NCBI GenBank assembly: GCA_900554695.1
Contig: USHV01000012.1
Span: 1 to 64,000 of the forward strand
DNA from: an uncultured Prevotella sp.
GTDB taxonomy: Bacteria > Bacteroidota > Bacteroidia > Bacteroidales > Bacteroidaceae
DNA length: 64,000 nucleotides
Reading direction: 5' to 3'
Shown in pieces: positions 7,194 through 15,680 of the stretch. The translations under genes were made by a program, and so were the position numbers. Position 1 is the stretch's first letter; each line of letters starts with the position of its first letter. The notes under the pieces are model-generated. The model made no database searches, had not been told where the DNA came from, and worked only from the letters and a program-made list of their open reading frames with translations.

Positions 7194-9434
7194 ATGAATG
7201 CCAGCAAAAGTGTACACAGACAATTGAAGCAGATGCATCGTGTGCCGTTATACCGCCAGATAGAAGCCAATGACTGCGGTCCTGCCTGCATACAGATGAT
7301 AACGGCATATTATGGAATGAAATATCCATTGAAGACGATAAAACGATATTGTGACATGACGCGTATGGGAATATCTCTGCGTGATGTGACACATTGTCTT
7401 GATTCGCTTGGCTTTGAGACAGGAACTGTCACGGTGGATATAAAAGAAACACAACGTATGCCTTTGCCGGCCATATTGTATCTGAAGAAAGGACATTTTG
7501 TGATTCTTGAAAGAATACGTGATAGACGTGGTGCAAAGGAATATGCGATAGTCGATCCTGATTATGGTAGGGTGAAGATGAATGAGGAGAACATTATCGA
7601 CCGTTGGATGATGAATGCCAGAGGTGTTGCGGTGGTGATGGCTCCGGATGATAGATTCGGAAGTGTCGGAGTGGAAGAATGTGACAAGGATACCACTCAC
7701 AGACTTGTGCGCAGGACGATGAAGGATATTTTTGTAAACCATCGTAAGAATCTGCTGTGTATAGCATTTCTCACATTGATTGTGGTTGTCACAAACTGGG
7801 CGATGCCATTGTTGCTGAAAACAACAATAGATGAGGGTATAATGAAAAAGAATATAAACATAGTGTGGATGATGCTCGCAGCGCAGTTTATGTTCTTTCT
7901 CGGATTTATGATTACAGGTAATATCTCCAATCTTATATCAACGAAAATGAATATAAAGATAAACATGAAGTTTACGGCAGGATATTTTTCAAAAATAATA
8001 AATCTGCCGATGAAATATTTTGATATAGGATTAAGATCAGACCTCATGCAGAGATTATCGGATTTGAGCCGTATCGAGTCATTTATTACAGGAAATATGA
8101 TGTCGATAGTGTTTGCAATCCTTAATGTCATCGTGTTCTCGGCTCTGTTGCTTCATTATAATTATGTGACATTTCTCATATTCATGTTCTTCTCCATTGT
8201 GTCGTTTGTATATAACAATTATTTCATGGTGAAACGTAAGTATATTGATTACGCCAGTTTTTCAATAGGCTCGGAGCGTCACAATACGATATATGAAATG
8301 ATAATGGGTATGTCGGAGATAAAGATAAATAACGCCCAACAGGCACGCATTTCGGTCTGGCGCAGGCTTGAAGACAAGATGAACCGGCTAACGATAAAGT
8401 CGGTATATCTGAATTACTATATGTCAAATGGTGCGGGATTGTTCGGAAGACTGCGTGACATCACGCTTACGGCTTATTGTTCTCTGCTTGTGATAGAGAA
8501 TGATATGACCATGGGTACCATGATGATGATAAGTTTTCTTCTTGGTCAGCTGTCTGGTCCTGTCGGACAATTGATAGGCTTCTCCCAGAATGTTCAGGAT
8601 GCCAAGTTGTCGTATGGTCGTATAAATGATATTTACGAAAGGCCGGAGGAAACTTCGCCCGGAGATATAAGTATTGCTGATAAGAAAGTAAACAGGGGTA
8701 TTTGTTTTAAAAATGTGTCATTCAAGTATGCGGGAATATCCAGTCCTTATGTGTTGAAGAATATTGACTTTGATGTTCCGGTCGGGAAAGTTACTGCCAT
8801 AGTGGGAGCCAGCGGAAGTGGCAAGACCACTCTGCTGAAGCTGATGCTCGGGTTTTATTATCCTGACGAAGGCGACATTTTTATAGATGACAATCGTATG
8901 TGTGATGTTGATGTGAATACATGGCGTGACAAATGTGGGGTGGTGATGCAGGACGGACGTATATTCAGCGGTTCTGTAGCGGAGAATATCGCCTTTTCTG
9001 CAGTAGAGCCCAATGCCGGAAGATTAGAATATGCAGCAGAAGTAGCAGCAATAAAAGATCGTATAAAAGCGTTACCAATGGGGTATAACACAAGAATTGG
9101 CGAGACCGGAGTAGATCTGAGTGGCGGTGAGAAGCAGCGCATTTTCATTGCCCGTGCTGTATATAAGGATCCTGAATTCATATTCTTTGATGAGGCTACT
9201 TCATCGCTTGACGCAAATACGGAGCGTACAATAATGCAGAATCTGCGTAATTTTTATAATGGACGTACTGTTGTCATAATAGCGCATAGACTCAGTACTG
9301 TTAGGGATGCGGACAATATTATATTCATGGATAAGGGACATGTTGTAGAGCAAGGTTCTCATGATAAACTTCTGGAAAAGAAGGGATATTATTATAGACT
9401 GGTACACAATCAGTTGGAATTTTGTGACAGTTAA
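7194..9434 (+). CDS. peptidase-containing ABC transporter (C39 peptidase + ABC exporter)
   Basis: 746 residues from ATG 7194. A GTG at 7176 in the same frame directly abuts the terminator T-run, so ATG 7194 behind an A-rich leader is preferred. Residues about 15-145 are a C39 double-glycine peptidase: Cys28 in NDCGPAC, His in KGHFVIL, Asp in IVDPDYG. Transmembrane helices follow (about 185-460), then an ABC ATPase with Walker A GASGSGKTTL, signature LSGGEKQR, Walker B FIFFDEATSSLD and switch IAHRLST. It should sit in the inner membrane, cut the precursor after Gly36-Gly37 and export the core. All catalytic motifs are intact. No HlyD-type adaptor or TolC gene lies beside it. Confidence 0.93.
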   Translation: MNASKSVHRQLKQMHRVPLYRQIEANDCGPACIQMITAYYGMKYPLKTIKRYCDMTRMGISLRDVTHCLDSLGFETGTVTVDIKETQRMPLPAILYLKKGHFVILERIRDRRGAKEYAIVDPDYGRVKMNEENIIDRWMMNARGVAVVMAPDDRFGSVGVEECDKDTTHRLVRRTMKDIFVNHRKNLLCIAFLTLIVVVTNWAMPLLLKTTIDEGIMKKNINIVWMMLAAQFMFFLGFMITGNISNLISTKMNIKINMKFTAGYFSKIINLPMKYFDIGLRSDLMQRLSDLSRIESFITGNMMSIVFAILNVIVFSALLLHYNYVTFLIFMFFSIVSFVYNNYFMVKRKYIDYASFSIGSERHNTIYEMIMGMSEIKINNAQQARISVWRRLEDKMNRLTIKSVYLNYYMSNGAGLFGRLRDITLTAYCSLLVIENDMTMGTMMMISFLLGQLSGPVGQLIGFSQNVQDAKLSYGRINDIYERPEETSPGDISIADKKVNRGICFKNVSFKYAGISSPYVLKNIDFDVPVGKVTAIVGASGSGKTTLLKLMLGFYYPDEGDIFIDDNRMCDVDVNTWRDKCGVVMQDGRIFSGSVAENIAFSAVEPNAGRLEYAAEVAAIKDRIKALPMGYNTRIGETGVDLSGGEKQRIFIARAVYKDPEFIFFDEATSSLDANTERTIMQNLRNFYNGRTVVIIAHRLSTVRDADNIIFMDKGHVVEQGSHDKLLEKKGYYYRLVHNQLEFCDS

Positions 9435-9671
9435 TCATTTATAGATGTTTAATGAGGCAGCAGAAATTCAGCTTGTTTTGGTTTTGTTATTGACATACTA
9501 TGGAGTGACGGGAAACTTCCGGACAGTGTGGAGTTGTAATAGCAAGGGGCTCGCACGGTAAAAAATGCCATTGCTGCAACTGATAAATAGTCGCTGAAAT
9601 TACAGACGCATTGATTCATTTTTTTCTCAAGGCTAATATCGGTGTTGTTAAAGAAAAATTGAGAGATGAAC

Positions 9672-10130
9672 TTACAATTTTTCTTGACTTTATTTTGACA
9701 AAATTTTTTCGCAAAAGAGATATGAATGAATGTTAATACGGACGTATCTGAGGCTATTTCGAGACATACCGGCTTTTCATATACCCTATTCTGTAGTCCG
9801 AAATAACACATCTTGCTTTCTGATATTGCCCATTTTGTGGTCCGATAAAGCCAATTTTAGGGTGCGATATGGTGCTTTTCAGCCCCTGAAATGGGCCATT
9901 TCGCATGACGAAATGGTGCTTTTTGCAATGCCATGAAATACTCCTTAAATATAAATCATTGATATACAATATATTATGTAAGCATCTCATAATCCGCGTA
10001 TTTGTGTCTGATGGAGAGTTAGCTCGCAAATACGCGCTTATTTTTTAGGGTATATCAGTAAACTAAGCCGGAAAAATCAAAATATGGTTATAATCTGAAA
10101 GTTCCTTATATTGTTTTTTTTCAACAGAAG
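9672..10130 (+). repeat. dispersed intergenic element, copy A
   Basis: This is a full-length member of a family also found at 42605-43108 and 51992-52450, with divergent members at 35229-35540 and 58433-58797. Order: an AT-rich head with TATTTTGACAAAAT, then about seven units phased by 21-23 bp (starts near 9799, 9820, 9843, 9865, 9886, 9909, 9932), an ATAAATCATTGATATACAAT block, a hairpin CGCGTATTTGTG/CGCAAATACGCG at 9995-10036 followed by TTATTTTTT, and a tail block GGTTATAATCTGAAAGTT. No conserved reading frame runs through the copies and there is no transposase. Confidence 0.85.
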
Positions 10131-10481
10131 AAAACAATACTGATTTGAGATTGAAGCCACACATTATTTTGAAAATAATCCCGACAGTCTTTCTGCTGAA
10201 TTATTTTAATATTGATAAAATGTAAATATTTGACTTTATCTATGTGGGATAATTTGGTTTGAATTAATTTATGGTCAAGTGTCTTGTTTTTAGTTTTAAT
10301 TATTTTTTTTGATAAAACAATAGATATAACAGGTCTGTTTTTTATTAATGAAACTTTCTTATTGAAAATAAATGTTAATATTGAATTTTTTTTGTTTAGA
10401 AATCCATGCTTCGTGTGTCTTATAGGTAAAAGTCATCCGTACTGGATAAAAAGTAACTTAAACCGCTAAAAACCGAGACCT

Positions 10482-10589
10482 ATGGACAGACAGATAAAGG
10501 CATTGTACATTGTTAGGGTACTCATAGCTTCATTTCTTTGCATTGCGGAGTTGATCTGTATTTATATGAAAGACGTATGGAGTATCTGA
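10482..10589 (+). CDS. possible 35-residue single-helix membrane peptide
   Basis: ATG 10482 to TGA 10589. The product starts MDRQIKALYIVRVLIASF and continues as one hydrophobic helix with a charged start and end, the form of a small membrane protein. The upstream bases (CGCTAAAAACCGAGACCT) are A-rich, as before other starts here. It ends 123 bp before the second barrel gene. There is no homologue I recognise, and a chance ORF is possible. Confidence 0.35.
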   Translation: MDRQIKALYIVRVLIASFLCIAELICIYMKDVWSI

Positions 10590-10712
10590 AATTATAAGAA
10601 TGTATGGCATGATAAACAAATGTTGATGTGCTGTCAGAGACATTTCTTGATACAAAATCTTGATACAAAAAGAATAAAGTAATAATTTTATAAACCGTAA
10701 AAACCTGAATTT

Positions 10713-13598
10713 ATGAGAATGAGAAGAAGTCTTTTGCTGATATTCATGATGGCTGTTGTCTGTTCATCCTTCGGACAGAAAGAGCGAAGCATAAACATTT
10801 ATGCTACGATAAAAGATCACATTCTGCGCACAACAATAGAGAATGCGAAGGTGACGCTTCTGTCTCCTGACAGCGTGGTGCTTGACAGTTGCAGAAACAA
10901 CTACGGATACACTTCGTTGAGAAAACTGTACAGTTTCAAAGTCAAGGAAGGAAACTATATCATCAAGACAGAGAAGGAAGGATATGAGACAACATATACT
11001 TCGATAGAGATAAGCAAGATCAGACGGCGCGAGACAAACAGAGTGCTCTCCACCATATATATGAAACGTCCGAAGGTTCATGCCATAGACGAGGTTGTGG
11101 TTACAGCCACGAAGGTGAAGTTCTACAACAAGGGCGACACGCTTGTCTATAATGCCGACGCTTTCCAATTGGCTGAAGGCTCCATGCTCGACGCCCTGGT
11201 GAAACAGCTGCCCGGTGTGGAGCTGAAATCCGACGGCCGCATATATGTGAACGGCCGCTTTGTGGAGAGTCTTCTTCTCAACGGCAAGGACTTCTTCAAG
11301 GGCGACAACACAATCATGCTTGAGAATCTTCCCACTTACGCGGTAAACACGGTGAAGGTTTACGACAAGGCCGGGCGTCTGAGCGAGTTTCTCGACCGCG
11401 ACATGAACGACAAGCAGCTGGTGATGGACGTCAACCTTAAGAAGCAGTACAACATAGGATGGATGGGCAATATAGACGCCGGCGGCGCCAACCACGACCT
11501 GTACATGGCCCGACTGTTCGCCATGCGCTCCACAGACCACTCCCGTGTGTCGTTGTTCGGCAACATGAATAATATCAACGACTTCACCACTCCCAACACC
11601 AACGACTGGACTCCTGACAAGATGCCTTACGGGCGGCTTACGACAAAGAAAATCGGTGTGAATGTGAATGTGGACGACCGTGAGGGCCGCTACGAATATA
11701 CCGGTAACGCAAACTTCACCCATTATGACAATCATGAGGTGCAGAATACATTCCGTACCAATTTCCTCGCCGATGGCGATACCTACGACCGCCAAGTTCA
11801 GGATGCGCGCTTCTGCAATATGTCTTTAAACACAAATCATGATTTGAGACTTAAGCCTAAGGGTGACATGTCGCGTGCGGAGTATGATATTAATTTGGGT
11901 GCAAGCTACAGTCGCAAGCGTAATGACCTCTCTATAATCTCCGCCACCTCAGACGAGACGTGGAACGGCTTTGAGGATTTCATGAAAATCCTTTCCACAC
12001 CGGTACTCGATGACAACCTTCGTGCACGCCTTATAAACCGTCAGATAAAAAACCGTTATTATGACAGCAAACAATGGTCTGCTAATTTAGGCTCCAGTAT
12101 GATGCTGCGTATGCCCCATAACAGTGACTATTTGTACCTTAACTTAAAGGGTTCGATGTTCGGTTCCGACATGCGTGATTTCACCCATCAGCGTATAGAC
12201 TATTTTTCAGGAACCGGTTCGACTGACTTTATAAACCGTTATAATGATGTCACGCCCTCACGTGGTTATAGAATTAAATTCATAGGTAGTTATGGTTTTG
12301 TCTTTTCAGAAAATTTAACGATTAATTTCGACTACAACATGAGTGCCGGACGTGACAAGTCCATAAACAAACTCTACCATCTTGAGACTCTCGACGGTTG
12401 GGGGCTGGACACTGAGCATCCTATAGGTGCGCTGCCTTCGGTCACAGAGTATCTGCCGACACTCGACGGAAAGAACAGCTACAATTCGGTGGAAAGCGAT
12501 AACAGTCATTCCATCGGAGTGAATGCAAATATAGAATTGTTGCGTGATGACAAGTTGGCCATGCAGTTAATACCGGGATTGACACTTGATATATTGAACG
12601 AGAAACTCGATTATCGTCGCGCCCGTATAGACACAGCTTTCAGTCGCACCACATTGATGTTGAAACCTTTATTGGAATTACATCTCAGGACAAAGGATTT
12701 TCAGCAGGGTGGAGCTTTAAAATACAGCATGAACAGCAGCACCCCCAACATGCTCTATTCTCTTAATTTCGTTGACGATTCCGACCCTATGACGACCGTA
12801 AACTATGGCAACAGGAATCTGAAGAACAGACGCACCCACACCATCAGTCTCGACTATAACGACAGAAAGCACACCATAAAGATATCCCCGATTGTGACAT
12901 TCAACATAAGCGAGAACGATGTGGCCATGGGTTATGTGTACGACCGCAGCACGGCCCGCCGCACATACTCCTACTATAATGTGAACGGCAACTGGAATCT
13001 TTCCGCCAGATTCAACATGAACGGTCCGCTGGACAAGAAGAAACGCCTGTATTTCAACTCCGCCACGTCGTGGAACTACTACAACAGTGTCGATATGATA
13101 GGCGATGATTTGGCCTCCGCTCCGGTGAAAAGCACCGTCAAAAGCTCTGTGCTCTCGGAGACTCTCAACCTTGACTATACGCTGGGCAAGCACAGCATAG
13201 GCTTCAGAGGCTCGGTGTCATGGTTGAATACGGAGGGCGACCGCGACAATTTTGTACCTATCAACGCATACGACTTCAACTATGGCGTTTACGGTTACCT
13301 TCAGCTTCCGTTCGGTTTCAAGCTCGACACCGATCTGACCATGTACAGCCGCCGCGGCTATGAGGACACTTCGATGGACGACGACAACTTCGTGTGGAAC
13401 GCCCGTCTGACCCGTTCTTTGCTGAAAGGCAAGCTCACTCTGCGTGCCGATGCCTTCGATATACTCCACCAGTTGAAGAAAGTGGAGAGCAGCATCAACA
13501 CCCAGGGACGTGTGGAACGCTATTACAACACTCCGCCGCGCTATGTGCTCATACACGCCATATACCGTTTCAACATATTCCCGAAGAAAAAGATGTAG
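10713..13598 (+). CDS. outer-membrane beta-barrel protein, TonB-receptor-like (copy 2)
   Basis: 961 residues, paralogous to the protein at 4238-7123. The first bases of the signal peptide and the last 50 or so bases (through ...FNIFPKKKM) are nearly identical between copies, and so is much of the plug (NADAFQLAEGSMLDAL, GRIYVNGRFVESLLLNGKDF). The N-terminal beta-sandwich domain and several barrel strands differ strongly. This copy uses more G/C at third positions than copy 1. ATG 10719 would match the start of copy 1; ATG 10713 adds Met-Arg. The pattern suggests duplication with conversion or exchange of ends, and divergence in parts that may face the ligand. Confidence 0.83.
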   Translation: MRMRRSLLLIFMMAVVCSSFGQKERSINIYATIKDHILRTTIENAKVTLLSPDSVVLDSCRNNYGYTSLRKLYSFKVKEGNYIIKTEKEGYETTYTSIEISKIRRRETNRVLSTIYMKRPKVHAIDEVVVTATKVKFYNKGDTLVYNADAFQLAEGSMLDALVKQLPGVELKSDGRIYVNGRFVESLLLNGKDFFKGDNTIMLENLPTYAVNTVKVYDKAGRLSEFLDRDMNDKQLVMDVNLKKQYNIGWMGNIDAGGANHDLYMARLFAMRSTDHSRVSLFGNMNNINDFTTPNTNDWTPDKMPYGRLTTKKIGVNVNVDDREGRYEYTGNANFTHYDNHEVQNTFRTNFLADGDTYDRQVQDARFCNMSLNTNHDLRLKPKGDMSRAEYDINLGASYSRKRNDLSIISATSDETWNGFEDFMKILSTPVLDDNLRARLINRQIKNRYYDSKQWSANLGSSMMLRMPHNSDYLYLNLKGSMFGSDMRDFTHQRIDYFSGTGSTDFINRYNDVTPSRGYRIKFIGSYGFVFSENLTINFDYNMSAGRDKSINKLYHLETLDGWGLDTEHPIGALPSVTEYLPTLDGKNSYNSVESDNSHSIGVNANIELLRDDKLAMQLIPGLTLDILNEKLDYRRARIDTAFSRTTLMLKPLLELHLRTKDFQQGGALKYSMNSSTPNMLYSLNFVDDSDPMTTVNYGNRNLKNRRTHTISLDYNDRKHTIKISPIVTFNISENDVAMGYVYDRSTARRTYSYYNVNGNWNLSARFNMNGPLDKKKRLYFNSATSWNYYNSVDMIGDDLASAPVKSTVKSSVLSETLNLDYTLGKHSIGFRGSVSWLNTEGDRDNFVPINAYDFNYGVYGYLQLPFGFKLDTDLTMYSRRGYEDTSMDDDNFVWNARLTRSLLKGKLTLRADAFDILHQLKKVESSINTQGRVERYYNTPPRYVLIHAIYRFNIFPKKKM

Positions 13599-13759
13599 GT
13601 TGTAATCCGGCGCGGTCACACCATGAACGGTTGAGTGCGACTGCGCGAAAGACATAAACACAATGCTCTATGTGCCGCATATTCCATACCCGCATCCCGC
13701 TGTGGATGGTATGATATTTCGTGAAAGTGCGGGTTATTGATATGATTAAGTGATTGAAA

Positions 13760-13787
13760 GGTCCGTCCCTATTAGGGGCGGATTTTT
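13760..13787 (+). terminator. intrinsic terminator after barrel copy 2
   Basis: TCCGTCCC pairs with GGGGCGGA (one G-T pair) around the loop TATTA, followed by TTTTT. Confidence 0.65.
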
Positions 13788-14052
13788 GATTTCGGGCGTA
13801 TATGGTTGCCGAAATAAGAGATGTGAGTGATATATGATGGCGGAAGCGGATGACGATTGTATGAAAATATTGCGTCCATGAAAGGCTGATGGGACGGTAT
13901 GTGCGTTGCCGATTTTATGTGCAGTTATATTATAGGAGAAGAAAATATTTAGAAAATAAGACTTCTGACCCCGGCATGGAAAAGCTGTTGTGACGCAAAC
14001 CGGCTGACAGGTTTGTATATTCATGGCGGCCTTTACCGCCTTGTATGGGGCT

Positions 14053-14098
14053 AAAAGAAAAGGGCCGCGCTCCAAACTTCCGTTCAGAACGCAGCCCC
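14053..14098 (-). terminator. intrinsic terminator of the broken T9SS cargo gene
   Basis: On the - strand GGGCTGCG pairs with CGCGGCCC (one G-T pair), followed by TTTTCTTTT. It lies 44 bp past the stop codon of the gene at 14142. Confidence 0.7.
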
Positions 14099-14141
14099 GT
14101 TGTTATAGGACAAGACTGAAGAATATCAGTCTGTCAGTTCC

Positions 14142-15680
14142 TTATTTGGCAACTATCAGCTTAGAATTGCCTACAATGTGATTGGTCTCATCGTAAGCCG
14201 TGACGATATATACGCCCGGTTCTAAGCCTGATACATTGACCGTTGCCTCTTTTTCCGACTCTAATACACGTGCTCCGTTGATAGAAGATATTACGAAGTG
14301 GTCGTAGTTTCCTTCTATGTGTACAAGTGTCTTTGCCGGGTTAGGATAAATGGACAGCTTGTTGGTAGCTTTTACATCCTCTATACCCGAAACCTCACCG
14401 AACTTGATTGTTACGATGGCAGATTCGCCGGAATTGTAAACAGCCTTCACACCTGCCTCGTGCTCACCTTCGGCGAGATTCTCAAACAGATAGCTGTTGC
14501 CTGATGTAGTGCCCACTTTGTTGCCGTCGAGGTAAACCTCATACTCTACTGTCGGAGTGTTGTCCTTTGCCTGTGCGCTTTTCTCCTTGGCCGTCTTCAT
14601 GCGTGGCAGGCTTCCGATGTATATGTCATCAATCATAAGGATGAATCCGTCGCTTGTCGATACGTTTCTGATGGCTACATGTTTAGCGCTCGCAGGTATG
14701 GTGTAAGAGTATTCGTCCCACTGAGATGACGGACCGACATTCTCGGCAATCCATACGAAGTCGTCCGGTTCTGGGTCTTCAACATCCGTATAGCCCACGC
14801 TGAAGTAGTCGGGATAGCCGGCATCTACGGCGTAAGAGCGTGCGTAGAAGCTCAGACTGAAGTCGTGCGCATAGTTGAGCACAGGCGAAATGATCCAGTC
14901 GTTGTTCTGCGACTCGGCCGCGAAGCTTGCTAGATATTTAGATCCGCTGTGCGGTTGCAGAGTCTCTACGGTATTGACAGCCGGCGTTGTGGCAGACGGG
15001 TTGAACACCATGAACGACATTGCGCCGCCCATACCCGGGAAGTCAGCTCCGGTAAATCCGTATGTTGCCTGCTGGTCAAGATCCCAGTAGTTCCATCCTA
15101 TCTCGCCCGGAGAAGCAATGGCGAAGTCGTCGTACGACTCGAAATCATCGAACAGCGTGCCGGATGTGTTCCATGTGAACAGTGCCGACGAGTTGTCGCC
15201 TTCTACATCCTCTATTGTGAGGTTGAACGGTTCCACGATGATTTCTTTCAGTTCGTATGCCTGGGTTGTATATTCATTGTCTGTGCTGAAATCACCGCTG
15301 AAGGTCATGTTTTCATATCCTGACAGCGAGATTGTACCGTCGTACTGGTCTTTCAGCATATCCTCGAACACGGCTGTACCGTCGGCCGAAACCATGGCTG
15401 TGGCAGTCTTGCCGTAGGTCTTACCCTTGATGCTTACCGTAGCACCTTCAGCGCTGCCGCTCTTGCTGTTGGTTGTGACAGGAACGGTGATGCGTGTCTT
15501 CATGTCGTGAGCGTACAGCGGAGACATGACGCGCTCCGATTCGCTTCCGTCAGGATAAACCGAGCTGACGGCAAAACCGTAAACTCCGCTTCCTACGCCC
15601 TCCATGTTGTTCACAAACGTGGTCTCGCCTGTGGTCTCGGCACCGTCGTTAAGCAGTGTCCATGAGTCTTTGTCGTCCTT
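14142..15680 (-). pseudogene. C-terminal part of the split T9SS cargo protein (sorting domain)
   Basis: Open in the same frame as the gene to its right, directly after a TAG codon at 15681-15683; the first Met is at 15614. It encodes the end of an FN3-like domain, a beta-sandwich repeat, a MAM/choice-of-anchor-J type domain (SGSKYLASFAAESQNNDWII), another FN3-like repeat, and a type A T9SS sorting domain near the end (SIYPNPAKTLVHIEG ... GLEPGVYIVTAYD). Expressed alone from ATG 15614 it would lack a signal peptide and could not reach the T9SS. I read it as the severed C-terminus of one protein of about 1,800 residues. Readthrough of the stop is the alternative. Confidence 0.7.

Larger units (their letters stand above)
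9435..10712. other. 1.3-kb intergenic region with repeat A and a small ORF
   Basis: The first 230 bp show no gene. Positions 9672-10130 are a dispersed repeat (listed separately). Positions 10140-10480 are very AT-rich with no coding signal; the 61-codon frame at 10284-10469 looks accidental. A 35-codon membrane-peptide ORF lies at 10482-10589. Confidence 0.7.
13599..14141. other. intergenic region between convergent genes
   Basis: It holds a + strand terminator (13760-13787), a - strand terminator (14053-14098) and a small GGCGG/CCGCC hairpin near 14025. No coding signal was found. Confidence 0.6.

Noticed and set aside
9672..10130. Insertion sequence or MITE
   Set aside because: No terminal inverted repeats, target duplications or transposase could be recognised. 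The copies share internal modules, not ends.
10284..10469. 61-codon + strand ORF
   Set aside because: Phe/Ile-rich translation of an AT-rich spacer, with no start context.
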